Part shown: in pieces, positions 18,170 through 28,195 of the stretch
Numbering within the stretch: the stretch's first letter is position 1
Layout: every line of letters starts with the position of its first letter
DNA from: Paraliobacillus ryukyuensis
Lineage (GTDB): Bacteria > Bacillota > Bacilli > Bacillales > Amphibacillaceae
Length of the DNA: 64,000 nucleotides
Assembly (NCBI RefSeq): GCF_003315295.1
Contig: NZ_QNRI01000002.1
Location: 372,001 to 436,000, forward strand
Direction: 5' to 3'
Program-made: the position numbers and the translations under genes
Notes under the pieces: generated by a model
Seen by the model: only the letters and a program-made list of their open reading frames with translations
The model's database searches: none
Told to the model about the DNA's origin: nothing

Positions 18170-19630
18170 TTACTGTGTTTTAACTTTACGTTCAACTGTA
18201 TTTTCAGGCTCGAATGACCATAAGCTGTAATAATCATTGACATACCAAGCGCCATCTTCTTCGTTATACAACATTTCAATTGATAGGTCATCGACTTCAT
18301 CTGATTTTTCTACATCTTCATCGTCTGCATAATAAGAGGCCACATCACTAAAGTGTAGTTGTGCATCAACTTCTAGACCAAATGTGTCATCGTCTTCGAA
18401 AAGCGAGAAACTGTCTACATCGACAACGGTTTTATCATATGAACCGGTCCATCGTTTATCCCAATCATTCATATTGTCATATTCAGATGTAGCATCTTCG
18501 TTGTATGCATCAGTTGTAGTTGTAAAAAGGGATACATCTCTTGCTTTTGTTGCGTCGACATATTCGCCAGCAAAGCCATGAATCGTATTAACAATTTCTG
18601 TTTGTATCTCTTCAGAAAACGGAGAAGGAACAGCTAAATCCATATAACTAGACTCAATTGGTGTTTTTTGAGATTGTGCTTCTCCCCAAGGGAAGGTAAG
18701 TACACTATGTGCTGCTATCGAGCCATCGACAGAAACAGGTCCAAATTGGTTATCTTCTGAAAGGTCAATCGCCTTATCATTAACAAAAAAAGATGTGGAT
18801 GTTGCAATGTCTTCATATTCAGATGATAAAGATACGTATTCGCCATATAAGGATAAATCTAGTTGTTGATGTTGATCATAAGGTGCTAATAATTGCAGTT
18901 GAACATTGTTTTCTAAAACTGCATAATCATTTTCATAGCTAGCGGATACTTGATAATTTCCTGGCAAGAACGGACCGAATTCTTTCGTATATGCTTCCGC
19001 ATCACTCACTGCTAACGCTTCGTTATTGAGCATGAGATGTACATCTTTCATATTTGTACGAACTTCAAAATAAAACGGCATCACTTCAATTGTATAATGA
19101 TCATAAATAAGTGCTGTTTTCCCATCTTGTTTAAGTGAAAACACTCTACTTGATTCTGGCGTATTCCCTGATTCGTAAACCGAAGCTTGTGCGCGTAAAT
19201 CTTCGGTGAAATACTGTTGAGAAGAAGGCGTTTCTTCCGTGTATTTCATAAATTCCGAAAGGTTTTCTTCCGTAATTTCTAACCGTTTATCTCCAGCAGT
19301 AAGCAGATCTGCCATCGCTTTTGCATCTTGATCAGCTAATGCTTGCTCAAAACGATTAATTAAACGATCTTTATCAGTTAGTGTTGCACCGATTTGATAG
19401 GTAACGATAAGTAAGATGATTGCAGCAATAACGCTGCTACCAATAACTTTCTGTTTTCTGGACAAACGTTTAATTCGACTGACCAGTGATTGTTTCGCTG
19501 ATTCTTTCGAGATAGTATTATCCCTATGTACTTGCGTTGTTTGTTGGACAGACGTTCCACATTCTGGACAAAAATTTGCTTTTGACTTTAATTCATGTCC
19601 ACATTCCTTACAAAAATGATTCATTAACAC
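18170..19630 (-). CDS. TcaA/YvbJ-like zinc-ribbon, single-pass surface protein
   Basis: 486 residues: zinc ribbon at the N-terminus (CKECGHEL, CPECGTSV), basic linker, one membrane helix at about 58-78, then a large extracellular part. This is the layout of TcaA (Staphylococcus, glycopeptide response) and Bacillus YvbJ; the last ~120 residues look like an NTF2-like domain (IVNTIHGFAGEYVDATKARD). Likely a cell-envelope stress or wall-associated protein; that is inference from the family. GTG at 19628-19630 or ATG at 19622-19624 could be the start (AGGAAGG lies 5 or 11 bases before). Confidence 0.7.
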   Translation of the reverse strand: MLMNHFCKECGHELKSKANFCPECGTSVQQTTQVHRDNTISKESAKQSLVSRIKRLSRKQKVIGSSVIAAIILLIVTYQIGATLTDKDRLINRFEQALADQDAKAMADLLTAGDKRLEITEENLSEFMKYTEETPSSQQYFTEDLRAQASVYESGNTPESSRVFSLKQDGKTALIYDHYTIEVMPFYFEVRTNMKDVHLMLNNEALAVSDAEAYTKEFGPFLPGNYQVSASYENDYAVLENNVQLQLLAPYDQHQQLDLSLYGEYVSLSSEYEDIATSTSFFVNDKAIDLSEDNQFGPVSVDGSIAAHSVLTFPWGEAQSQKTPIESSYMDLAVPSPFSEEIQTEIVNTIHGFAGEYVDATKARDVSLFTTTTDAYNEDATSEYDNMNDWDKRWTGSYDKTVVDVDSFSLFEDDDTFGLEVDAQLHFSDVASYYADDEDVEKSDEVDDLSIEMLYNEEDGAWYVNDYYSLWSFEPENTVERKVKTQ

Positions 19631-19829
19631 ATCATCCTTCCTTTAGTTGTATTTACCGCAAATGCGACTTGGTTATTATCGGCAACTAAAGGACAAAAAT
19701 AAAGGAGTTTATAGAAGTTTGTATGGTTTTCTAGCGAATGGAAGAAGGAGGAAAGAAAGGAGGCATATAGTAGAAGAGGGATAGCAAGAAGAAAAGACTT
19801 ATCGTATTAATTGGAATATGAACCTAAAT

Positions 19830-19879
19830 AAAAACTGGTACAATCGTTGCTTCGATTAGCATCGATCATACCAGTTTTT
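19830..19879 (-). terminator. Terminator of the LysM-P60 gene
   Basis: Arms AAAAACTGGTA (19830-19840) and its complement (19869-19879) enclose a second, imperfect hairpin. It sits just after the stop codon of the minus-strand gene at 19893-20993. Confidence 0.8.
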
Positions 19880-19892
19880 ATAATGAACGAAA

Positions 19893-20993
19893 TCAATAAA
19901 GACGTTTATAACCATCAAAGTGTTTAGCCCAATAACGATTATCTAAACTAGTTTGTTTGACTCCGCTGGAAGAGGCATGAATAAAGGTATTATTGCCTGC
20001 ATAAATCCCAAGATGTGAAATACCTTTCTTATAGGTGTTTTCAAAGAATACGAGATCGCCAACTTTGGGTGTGTTCACATAATAAGAACGGTTATAGTAG
20101 CCACTACTAGATAAGCGGTTGATATCTTTACCTGCTTGATTATAGACGTGATAGATAAAGCCACTGCAATCAAAACCTTCACCAGGATTTTCCCCACCAT
20201 ATACATAAGAAGTCCCTATGAATGATTTAGCTGTTTGAATCAGTTTATCTACATTATAATCAACTTGGTCTTTCTCTGTCGGTTTTTCATTCACATTCGT
20301 TTTAGGCGCAGGAGCTTTTTCTTGTTCAGATACAGCAGAACTATTAACTGACAAGACTTGTCCAACACGGATAAGGTCTGATGATAGATTGTTGATATCC
20401 TTTAGTTTGGTAATGGACATGCTATATTTCTTACTAATTTTCCACAGAGAATCTCCTGACTTCACGGTATATGTAGCCGTAGCGCGTTTCTCTGACTGGT
20501 TCGATTTATCTTTCGTTTCTTTAGCAGTTTTTTCTTTTGTTGCGTTTGTATTAGAATCAGGCTTTGCCACTATGAACACATCATTTGGGTAGATCAATGT
20601 TGTGTCTAGTTTGTTCCATTCCATAAGATCTGTTAGTGAGATATTATGCGCAACAGCAATTTTACTCAGAGAATCGCCAGCTTTCACGGTATACGTTTTT
20701 TGGTTGGCTGACGAAGAGGAAGTGGTTTCTTTTTTTTGGTTCACTTTCTTGTCATTTGTCTTTTTGCTAGATGAACCATCTAATTGAAGTACTTGTTTTG
20801 GAAAGATAAGATCATTTTTTAAATCATTAAGCGATTTTAAACTAGCAATAGAAGTTTGATGTTTATGGGCAATAGACCATAAAGAGTCCCCAGACTTTAC
20901 GGTGTAAGACGCTGCATCTACGTTTGATGGATTGGCTGCTAAACAAGAAGCAATGACAGCACCAGTAGTGAATGCTACTAGTTTCTTTTTCAC
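19893..20993 (-). CDS. Secreted cell wall hydrolase, three LysM plus NlpC/P60
   Basis: About 366 residues. Signal peptide (KKKLVAFTTGAVIASCLAAN, then VDAA), three LysM repeats each opening YTVKxGDSL (about residues 30, 100 and 173), serine/lysine-rich linkers, then a C-terminal NlpC/P60 domain with catalytic Cys in FDCSGF and His in ISHLGIYAG. It resembles LytF/LytE/CwlS D,L-endopeptidases that cut peptide stems of peptidoglycan. The start is GTG at 20991-20993 after AGAAGG; the frame to 21080 has no ribosome binding site and would bury the signal peptide. Confidence 0.9.
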   Translation of the reverse strand: MKKKLVAFTTGAVIASCLAANPSNVDAASYTVKSGDSLWSIAHKHQTSIASLKSLNDLKNDLIFPKQVLQLDGSSSKKTNDKKVNQKKETTSSSSANQKTYTVKAGDSLSKIAVAHNISLTDLMEWNKLDTTLIYPNDVFIVAKPDSNTNATKEKTAKETKDKSNQSEKRATATYTVKSGDSLWKISKKYSMSITKLKDINNLSSDLIRVGQVLSVNSSAVSEQEKAPAPKTNVNEKPTEKDQVDYNVDKLIQTAKSFIGTSYVYGGENPGEGFDCSGFIYHVYNQAGKDINRLSSSGYYNRSYYVNTPKVGDLVFFENTYKKGISHLGIYAGNNTFIHASSSGVKQTSLDNRYWAKHFDGYKRLY

Positions 20994-21089
20994 TTCGTAT
21001 ACCTTCTTTCTGTTATCATTTTCTTTTATTCTACCAAAAAATACATGGTTTTTAATAGTTTTTTGAAAATAAAATTTCATAAAGCGAAT

Positions 21090-21809
21090 TTATACGAACC
21101 AATGGGTTACTGGCTTAGGCCTTCCAAGGAAAAAACCTTGAGCGTAAGATATCCCTAATGCACGTGCGGTTTCAAATTCTGCTTCTGTTTCCAACCCTTC
21201 TAAAATAAGTTGTACATTATTTGTTTTACAATATTGGAGAAAAAATTGGATTAATTGTTGTTTCTTAGTAGACTGATCTAATTTAGTAGAAAAAAGACGA
21301 TCTAATTTAATATAGTCGAGATCCAATTTGATCATCATATCAAAGTTCGCGTAACCTTTGCCAACATCATCTAGAGCAATGGAAAATCCTTTTTGTTTCA
21401 ATTGGTTACTCACATCAATTAGATCGTCAGTATCTTCTACAAGTTCAGATTCAGAAATCTCTAGAACAATTTGTTCTGGATGAATTTGGTGTTCTTCCAG
21501 TCGTTGCTGAAGAAAATCTTGAAAGTCTGGTCGAACAATTGTTGATGGAAATACATTCAAAAATAAATTGAAGTTTTCTTCACTAGCAGAAAGGTGACGA
21601 TAGGTATCCAATGCTTTAGTGATTGACTTACGGTCCAATTCATGGAGCTTGTTGGCTTTTTTCGCTTCAATAAATGTACATTCAGGATTTGGAAAAACGG
21701 AAGAACGTAATAATACCTCGTACCCGATTTTTTTATTGTGCTCTACTGCAATGATTGGTTGAAAATGGTGGTGGGATAGTGAATCTTCAATGAAGGTATC
21801 AATTAACAT
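21090..21809 (-). CDS. EAL-domain c-di-GMP phosphodiesterase (stand-alone)
   Basis: 239 residues, only an EAL domain. Key positions are present: EVL in YEVLLR for the EAL motif, Asn in LFLNVFP, Glu in LEISES, the DD pair in ALDDVGKG, Lys in DYIKLD, Glu in EGLETEAE and Gln in AQGFFLGRP. DDVGKG replaces the commoner DDFGTG loop, so activity is likely but not certain. ATG after GAGGAG. A c-di-GMP-I riboswitch and terminator lie between promoter and start, so the enzyme's own substrate should control its expression. Confidence 0.9.
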   Translation of the reverse strand: MLIDTFIEDSLSHHHFQPIIAVEHNKKIGYEVLLRSSVFPNPECTFIEAKKANKLHELDRKSITKALDTYRHLSASEENFNLFLNVFPSTIVRPDFQDFLQQRLEEHQIHPEQIVLEISESELVEDTDDLIDVSNQLKQKGFSIALDDVGKGYANFDMMIKLDLDYIKLDRLFSTKLDQSTKKQQLIQFFLQYCKTNNVQLILEGLETEAEFETARALGISYAQGFFLGRPKPVTHWFV

Positions 21810-21845
21810 ACATACAACTCCTCGTTTACCAGATGCTGTTACAAA

Positions 21846-21887
21846 AAAAGGGTGAACCTATAGCTATAGCGATAGGTTCACCCTTTT
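21846..21887 (-). terminator. Riboswitch-controlled terminator before the EAL gene
   Basis: Perfect 16-bp stem (arms 21872-21887 and 21846-21861) with a 10-base loop followed by seven T on the minus strand. It lies after the aptamer and before the ribosome binding site, so it is an expression platform rather than a gene-end terminator. Confidence 0.9.
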
Positions 21888-21892
21888 AGTGT

Positions 21893-21996
21893 TGTTACTT
21901 CGGTAGCTTGGCTATCTTAGCATCGCTTTTCATTGATTGCCTTAGATCCATAGCTTTGCGTCCTCATCTTTCGATAAGTTTGCCATTATCGGTAAA
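21893..21996 (-). promoter_or_regulatory. c-di-GMP-I (GEMM) riboswitch aptamer
   Basis: The minus strand reads, in order, GGCAAAC, a hairpin with GAAA tetraloop (CTTATCGAAAGATGAG), the invariant GACGCAAAGC, TCTAAGGC, a variable P3 arm, and a 3' end GATAGCCAAGCTACCG. The canonical class I sequence has GGCAAACC, GAAA, GACGCAAAGC, and GGUAGCCGGGUUACCG, in the same order and spacing. The downstream terminator and the EAL gene make the assignment very strong. Confidence 0.92.
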
Positions 21997-22136
21997 CCAG
22001 ATATATTTTTTCCAATATGTTAAAGTATACCAAAAAACGACAAAACATCAATAAAAATTACAAAAATATTACTTTATATTCAATTGATCTGGTAATTTTA
22101 GAGCTGAAAGTCATTGTCGTTAGGATAGTTATTAGG

Positions 22137-22700
22137 TTACTCGATAGAAAATGTTCCTTCAAAAATAGACTCTTTTAAAGGTCGACGAGGAGATGGCGCT
22201 TCACGGTCCTGTAAGGTAGGGGTTAACGTTGTTTTATCCCCTTGATATCCAAGTGCAACAACAGCGTGCAATTCGTATTCATTTGGAATACCTAGAACTT
22301 CGCGGGCTTTTTCCTTATCAAATCCTCCCATTGGATGTGTTGCTAGACCATTCTCAAGTGCTTGTAATGTCAAAAAGCCAAAAGCTGTGCCGGTATCAAA
22401 TGTATGCGCACCAGCAGCTTTTTCTGAAATTAGTAGAATTAACACAGGTGCTTGCTCACACCATGTACGATTGCCGTCCAAAATAAACGAATGGAATCGC
22501 TCACGATCTTCTTTCGTTCGAGCAATAATAAAACGCCAAGGCTGGCTATTCATACTAGATGGTGCCCAACGTGCAGCTTCCAATGTACTATATAATAGTT
22601 CTTCCGAGATTTCTTTATCAAGAAATGCTCGAGGTGACCAACGATTAATAAATTGATCATGAATTGAAAAATCTGGTTTGCGGTTATTTTGTACTGACAT
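22137..22700 (-). CDS. Nitroreductase family protein (FMN, NADPH)
   Basis: About 187 residues, one nitroreductase domain with RWSPRAF (FMN phosphate binding), WAPSSMNSQPWRFI and the GGFDKEKAREVLGIP segment. Family members reduce nitro compounds, quinones or flavins; the physiological substrate is not visible. ATG at 22698-22700 follows GGAGG at 8 bases, so the longer frame to 22715 is not used. Monocistronic. Confidence 0.88.
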   Translation of the reverse strand: MSVQNNRKPDFSIHDQFINRWSPRAFLDKEISEELLYSTLEAARWAPSSMNSQPWRFIIARTKEDRERFHSFILDGNRTWCEQAPVLILLISEKAAGAHTFDTGTAFGFLTLQALENGLATHPMGGFDKEKAREVLGIPNEYELHAVVALGYQGDKTTLTPTLQDREAPSPRRPLKESIFEGTFSIE

Positions 22701-22715
22701 AAAAAATACCTCCAT

Positions 22716-23698
22716 TAATATCTTCTTTTTTCTAGTATACGGCGATTTTACTTAGATGATCAAAGATTATACATTTTCGATTCAGAAAACGTTGATTATC
22801 TTTCTTCTAATTATACTAGACCGGTTCAAGACATTTGTTATATAAAATGTGTATCTGAGTATCTGCTAATTGAAAGAAATTCTTTATTAAATGGGATAGA
22901 AAAATAATAAATGTTCCTTCAGTAATACTAAGTTTGTAAGTTAACTAAATTAATTTTTCCTGTGATTAATAAAATAACTTTATAACAACTAGGACAATAG
23001 TTATAATAATTCTTCATTTTTTTACAAACAATTCTCCTATAATCTGTTTAAAATCTCGACAATTCTTGCTATAATATGAATAATGTTTTTGGATGAATTA
23101 GTTTTGAAAGAATGCTAGTCATCCTTATTATTATGTTTTTGTTAATGTTAAGAAAAAATTCTACCTTCATGACCAGTTATTATGATGCACAACTCGAAAA
23201 TATAATCTAGTTAGAAAAAAGCCATCCTTTTTAGATTTTAGCAGACCGTTTACCGCAAATATAGAGAATGTACTTTAGACGTATCACCAGAAAAACGTTC
23301 CACCTCCTGATAATATCTTTGTTAAATTACTAAATAAAACAATTCGCTTCAACATAAGGTTTTCATAAACAGCCTATTTACTATGGATTAATAAACTCAA
23401 TAGTCATTATCATAAGAATTAATTTTATACAGTCTACTTAAGTGAAATGATAGCATTAATGGTTAAATTGTACTTCTTAAACATAGCGTTAAGTTTTGTA
23501 ATTGATAAAAGTTATATTTGAGAATTGTATATGGTTATATAGAATGCACAATATATGATGAGTAATGAAAATCTTATTGTGAACCTACCGGTGAGAGTAA
23601 AAAGGAAAAAATTTTTAGGTTTATTTTAGTTCAATAATGAGATAGGATGAAAATAGAATATTCAGTGTGGTTATTGAAGGAAAAGGGAGGAAGAAAAA
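22716..23698. other. 983-bp AT-rich gap upstream of galU
   Basis: No convincing gene on either strand. A TATAAT occurs at 23070-23075 without a good -35. A TTGAGA (23518-23523), 16-base spacer and TAGAAT (23540-23545) could be the galU promoter, about 150 bases before its start. A gap this long at the edge of a polysaccharide locus may be eroded DNA or long regulatory leader; nothing specific is seen. Confidence 0.4.
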
Positions 23699-24586
23699 TT
23701 GAAAAAGGTACGTAAAGCGATTATACCAGCGGCTGGTCTTGGCACGCGATTTTTACCAGCAACAAAGGCTATGCCAAAAGAAATGTTGCCGATTGTTGAT
23801 AAACCCACAATTCAATATATTGTTGAAGAAGCGGTTGCTTCTGGCATTGAAGATATTATTATTGTAACAGGTAAAGGTAAACGAGCAATTGAAGATCATT
23901 TTGATTTTGCCCCAGAGCTAGAACAAAATTTACGCGAAAAAGGAAAAAACGAATTACTTCGTAAAGTAGAAGAATCTACAAAGCTAGCTGATATCCACTA
24001 CATTCGTCAAAAAGAACCAAAAGGGTTAGGGCATGCAGTTTGGTGTGCGCGTAAGTTTATTGGAGATGAACCCTTTGCTGTACTGTTAGGCGATGATATT
24101 GTACAAAGTGATGTGCCATGCCTGAAGCAATTAATTAATCAATATGAGGAAACAGAATCTTCTGTGATTGGTGTACAACAAGTTCCACAAGAGGAAACAC
24201 ATCGCTATGGTATAGTCGATCCTAATGGACAAGCAGGTCGTCGGTATCAAGTCAGTAATTTCGTGGAAAAGCCTAAAAAAGGAGCGGCTCCATCTAATTT
24301 GGCGATTATGGGACGTTATGTGTTCACACCAGAAATTTTCAGATTTTTAGATCGTCAACAAGTGGGAGCGGGTGGAGAAATTCAATTAACAGATGCAATT
24401 CAAATGTTAAATGAAATTCAAAAAGTATATGCCTATGACTTTGAAGGTAGACGCCACGATGTAGGCGAGAAATTAGGTTTCGTGCAAACAACGATAGAAT
24501 TTGCACTTCAGAATAAAGAAATTGGCTCAGAAGTAAAGCAATTATTGCAGTCCTTAGTTGAAGAAATGAAAACCACATCAAAATAA
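23699..24586 (+). CDS. galU: UTP-glucose-1-phosphate uridylyltransferase
   Basis: 295 residues, the length of GalU/GtaB/YngB. Nucleotidyltransferase motif [18 protein letters not shown], then [13 protein letters not shown] and FVEKPK. Makes UDP-glucose for teichoic acid glucosylation, glycolipids and UDP-glucuronate. Start TTG at 23699 right after GGGAGG. First gene of the polysaccharide locus, 36 bases before the dehydratase gene. Confidence 0.93.
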   Translation: MKKVRKAIIPAAGLGTRFLPATKAMPKEMLPIVDKPTIQYIVEEAVASGIEDIIIVTGKGKRAIEDHFDFAPELEQNLREKGKNELLRKVEESTKLADIHYIRQKEPKGLGHAVWCARKFIGDEPFAVLLGDDIVQSDVPCLKQLINQYEETESSVIGVQQVPQEETHRYGIVDPNGQAGRRYQVSNFVEKPKKGAAPSNLAIMGRYVFTPEIFRFLDRQQVGAGGEIQLTDAIQMLNEIQKVYAYDFEGRRHDVGEKLGFVQTTIEFALQNKEIGSEVKQLLQSLVEEMKTTSK

Positions 24587-24622
24587 TTGATTTGCGAATT
24601 AAAGAAAGAAGGATGTAATCCT

Positions 24623-26455
24623 ATGTCTTATCGTCTAAGAATGACATTACTAATTTTATTAGATTCTATTATTGTGATGGCAGCAATTATTGTGGCTGCA
24701 TGGGTAGTATATCCATCTTCCGTTGTTTGGTCGATGGATATTATCCTTATGACTTCCGTGATTTTATTATTCTGCCATCATATTTTTGCCATTATTTATA
24801 AGTTATATAATAAAGTATGGGCGTATGCTAGCGTGGGCGAACTCGTTGCTATTGTTAAAGCTATTACGTTTAGCACGATTACAACGACATTGATACAGTA
24901 TCTCATTAATGACTTTACAGTATATCGTCGTGCCTTGGCAGTTACTTGGATGATGCAGATCATTTTAATTGGAGGATCTAGGTTTGTTTGGCGTGTCTTC
25001 CGAGATCGATTTATCATAAAAGCAGATGATAAAAAGCGAACATTAATCGTAGGTGCTGGAGCTGCTGGAGCGATGATTGCTCGACAGTTAAAAAATGAGG
25101 CGCAGCACAATGATCTATACCCAGTAGCATTTGTAGACGATGATTTTACTAAATATAAGATGCAGATTTATAATATCCCTGTATTAGGGAAAACAATGGA
25201 CATCCCTAAAATTGTTGAAAAGCAAAAAATTGAACATATTGTTATTGCGATCCCTTCTCTCCGTAATGGCGAATTAACGGAATTGGTTAACCTTTGTAAT
25301 CAATCAGTTGCTAAAGTGCAGATCTTACCAAAAATTGAGGATATCGCTAGTGGCCGTGTGTCCGTCAGTGCTCTCCGAAATGTAGATGTTGAGGATGTTT
25401 TAGGTCGAATGCCTGTGCAACTTGATATTACTATGATTTCAGAATATATCACAGGGAATACCGTTATGGTTACTGGTGCTGGAGGTTCCATTGGGGCAGA
25501 GATATGCCGACAATTAATGCGATTTACGCCAGATAAAATTTTACTTGTAGGACATGGCGAATTTAGCATTTACTCAATTGATATGGAATTACGCCAACAT
25601 TTCAAGGACGGATCTACGGAAATTATTCCAATTATTGGAGATGTTCAGGATCGTGCCCGTATTTTTTCCATTGTAGCACAATATAAACCGATGATTATTT
25701 ACCATGCAGCTGCACACAAGCATGTACCATTGATGGAACACAATCCCCACGAAGCAATTAAGAACAACGTAATTGGGACGAAAAATGTCGCTGAAGCTGC
25801 TGATCACTATGGCATTCATCGGTTCGTATTAGTATCAACGGATAAGGCAGTTAATCCAACTAATGTAATGGGTGCTACTAAGCGGTTAGCAGAGATGGTT
25901 GTGCAAAATTTGGCGAAACATAGTAAAACGAAATTTGTCGCTGTTCGTTTTGGTAATGTGTTAGGAAGTCGTGGTAGCGTAATCCCTTTATTTAAAAAGC
26001 AAATTGAAAAAGGCGGACCGGTTACTGTCACCCATCCAGAAATGACTCGTTACTTTATGACAATTCCAGAAGCATCTCGTTTAGTTATTCAAGCGGGAAC
26101 ATTAGCACAAGGTGGAGAGATTTTTGTGCTCGATATGGGAGAGCCAGTGAAAATTGTTGACCTAGCAAAAAATTTAATTAAGTTATCAGGTTATACAGAA
26201 GAAGATATTCCAATTGAATTTTCAGGTATACGTCCGGGTGAGAAAATGTATGAAGAGTTACTTGGAGAAGATGAGATCCATCCAGATGCTGTTTATGAGA
26301 AAATCTATGTTGGAAGAACGGTTGAAGTTGATTTCGATCGAGTGTATCAATTAATTGAGCAGTTCTCACAATATGATAATGTACAGTTGAAAAACGCGCT
26401 AATGGCTATTGTTTATGCAGATAGAGATTTGTTAGTTGCCACAAAAGGTCTTTAA
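24623..26455 (+). CDS. Membrane-bound UDP-GlcNAc 4,6-dehydratase (PglF/CapD/EpsC type)
   Basis: About 610 residues. Four membrane helices (about 8-115), a first Rossmann domain (GAGAAGAMIARQL) and a second catalytic SDR domain with GAGGSIGAEICRQ, AAAHKHVPLME and the STDKAVNPTNVMGATKR signature; the family uses TDK-type catalysis and keeps the distal Lys. It converts UDP-GlcNAc to UDP-2-acetamido-2,6-dideoxy-4-ketohexose. The aminotransferase, acetyltransferase and phosphosugar transferase of the same pathway follow. ATG at 24623 after AAGAAGGATG; the open frame runs to 24587 but has no site there. Confidence 0.9.
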   Translation: MSYRLRMTLLILLDSIIVMAAIIVAAWVVYPSSVVWSMDIILMTSVILLFCHHIFAIIYKLYNKVWAYASVGELVAIVKAITFSTITTTLIQYLINDFTVYRRALAVTWMMQIILIGGSRFVWRVFRDRFIIKADDKKRTLIVGAGAAGAMIARQLKNEAQHNDLYPVAFVDDDFTKYKMQIYNIPVLGKTMDIPKIVEKQKIEHIVIAIPSLRNGELTELVNLCNQSVAKVQILPKIEDIASGRVSVSALRNVDVEDVLGRMPVQLDITMISEYITGNTVMVTGAGGSIGAEICRQLMRFTPDKILLVGHGEFSIYSIDMELRQHFKDGSTEIIPIIGDVQDRARIFSIVAQYKPMIIYHAAAHKHVPLMEHNPHEAIKNNVIGTKNVAEAADHYGIHRFVLVSTDKAVNPTNVMGATKRLAEMVVQNLAKHSKTKFVAVRFGNVLGSRGSVIPLFKKQIEKGGPVTVTHPEMTRYFMTIPEASRLVIQAGTLAQGGEIFVLDMGEPVKIVDLAKNLIKLSGYTEEDIPIEFSGIRPGEKMYEELLGEDEIHPDAVYEKIYVGRTVEVDFDRVYQLIEQFSQYDNVQLKNALMAIVYADRDLLVATKGL

Positions 26456-27059
26456 AGAATCAGTTTGAATATAAGCTATCTTCTGTAAAATGGATTTTTC
26501 TATTTAGATAAATTTTTTTGTGATGCTCCTTATTATTATAAATTGATATTAGGTTTATTTTGAGTCACATCTTTGTTATTAGAACGTGAGGTAAGAAAAC
26601 AACGTATTGATTAAAATATAATATAAGACCGAATACGGAGGCGATTTATTCAGCCTCTAATACTTTTGTTAATATTGAGAACCAGAGACTCTGAGGGATA
26701 AGGTTTTACGACGTTTTCAATAAGAATTAAGATTGATTGAATATATGTTGTGGTTAAGTATGTTCTTAAGATACTAAATATAAAGATGAACTAATTTGCG
26801 CATACAATATCAGTCCGTTGATCGCCGCGAAAAGTCTTTAATATCAATATTTTGAGAGAGATCTGGTATTGAAATTACAAACTTTTATGTATTTGAAACT
26901 GAACCAACGTAAGTATGATGATAGGTTAAAGTGTATATAAGTCAAATGTTAAAAAATAGTTTCATAGAAAACAAAAATATACGCGATTAAGAAGCTACTA
27001 CAACACAAATGCCATTCTATCCAGTAGATAGACTTTAAACAAGAAAGGATAATGGGAAA
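26456..27059 (+). other. 604-bp gap inside the polysaccharide operon
   Basis: No gene. Small hairpins are visible (for example GAGGC and GCCTC arms near 26637-26656). A TATAAT at 26617-26622 lacks a good -35. It might hold an internal promoter or an antitermination leader, as some eps operons do, but I cannot recognise a known element. Confidence 0.4.
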
Positions 27060-28178
27060 ATGGTAGACAACAAAAAGATATGGTTAGCTTCACCACACAT
27101 GAGTGATGAAGGTTATGAAATGAAATATGTACAAGAAGCATTTGATACTAACTGGATAGCCCCACTTGGGCCAAATGTAAATGAGTTTGAAAAAGAACTA
27201 GCGGCTAAAGTTGGTTCAAAACATGCTGCAGCTATGACTTCTGGAACTGGGGCAATCCATCTAGCTCTTAAAGATGTTGGCGTTGGTCAAGGCGATATCG
27301 TACTCTGTCCAACATTAACGTTCTCTGCTACAGCCAATCCTATCATTTATCAGAACGCAACTCCTGTTTTTATCGACAGTGATTACGAAACCTGGAATAT
27401 GGATCCTATAGTATTAGAAACGGTCTTGAAGAAATATGGTGACAAGGTGAAGGCTGTGATAGTTGTACATTTATATGGGCTTTCTGCTGATATGGGCAAG
27501 ATTATGGAGATTTGTAATAGGTATAACGTAACAGTTATTGAAGATGCAGCTGAGTCTTTAGGTGCTTATTATAAAGGAAAACATACCGGAACTTTCGGTG
27601 AGTTCGGGGTTTTCTCGTTTAATGGGAACAAAATCATTACTACATCAGGTGGAGGAATGCTAGTTTCTGATAATGAAGAGAAGATCAAGAAAGTTAGATT
27701 TTGGTCTACTCAATCTAGAGATGTGGCAAGGCACTACCAACATAGCGAATTAGGGTATAATTACCGAATGAGTAATGTCGTTGCTGGAATTGGTAGAGGA
27801 CAACTCAAGGTGCTAGGCCAGCGAGTGGCTAAGAAGAAGTACATCTTTGAGTTTTATAAGAAAGAGCTTGGACATTTAGAGGGCGTTGATTTCATGCCGA
27901 TTAATGAATGGAATGAGCCTAACTATTGGCTGAGTGTAATGACACTAAAAGGTAAGGTAAGACCTCTTGATGTGATGGAAACTTTGGATAAAGAGAACAT
28001 TGAATCAAGGCCTGTGTGGAAGCCCATGCATATGCAACCGTTTTTTGCTGAATATGATTATATAGGTTCAGGTGTGAGTGAGGAATTGTTTGAAAACGGT
28101 GTGTGCTTGCCATCTGATACAAAGATGACTGATGACGATCTTGAGAGAATTTGTGGAATTATAAAGGGACTATGGTGA
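27060..28178 (+). CDS. DegT/DnrJ/EryC1 aminotransferase, PglE-like
   Basis: 372 residues, PLP-dependent sugar aminotransferase. SGTGAIHLAL, EDAAESLGAYYKG (Asp that holds the PLP ring) and the internal aldimine Lys in FSFNGNKIITTSGGG are in place. FNGNK with TSGGG is typical of PglE/LegC-like enzymes that aminate the 4-keto sugar made by PglF-type dehydratases. ATG after AGAAAGGATAATGGG. Product would be UDP-4-amino-4,6-dideoxy-GlcNAc, which the acetyltransferase at 28909 then acetylates. Confidence 0.9.
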   Translation: MVDNKKIWLASPHMSDEGYEMKYVQEAFDTNWIAPLGPNVNEFEKELAAKVGSKHAAAMTSGTGAIHLALKDVGVGQGDIVLCPTLTFSATANPIIYQNATPVFIDSDYETWNMDPIVLETVLKKYGDKVKAVIVVHLYGLSADMGKIMEICNRYNVTVIEDAAESLGAYYKGKHTGTFGEFGVFSFNGNKIITTSGGGMLVSDNEEKIKKVRFWSTQSRDVARHYQHSELGYNYRMSNVVAGIGRGQLKVLGQRVAKKKYIFEFYKKELGHLEGVDFMPINEWNEPNYWLSVMTLKGKVRPLDVMETLDKENIESRPVWKPMHMQPFFAEYDYIGSGVSEELFENGVCLPSDTKMTDDDLERICGIIKGLW

Positions 28179-28195
28179 GAAGTGGGTGCTATTTT

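Noticed and set aside
26456-27059. EAR-type antitermination RNA in the operon gap
   Set aside because: The position would fit, but I could not match the sequence or a specific fold, so no feature is claimed.
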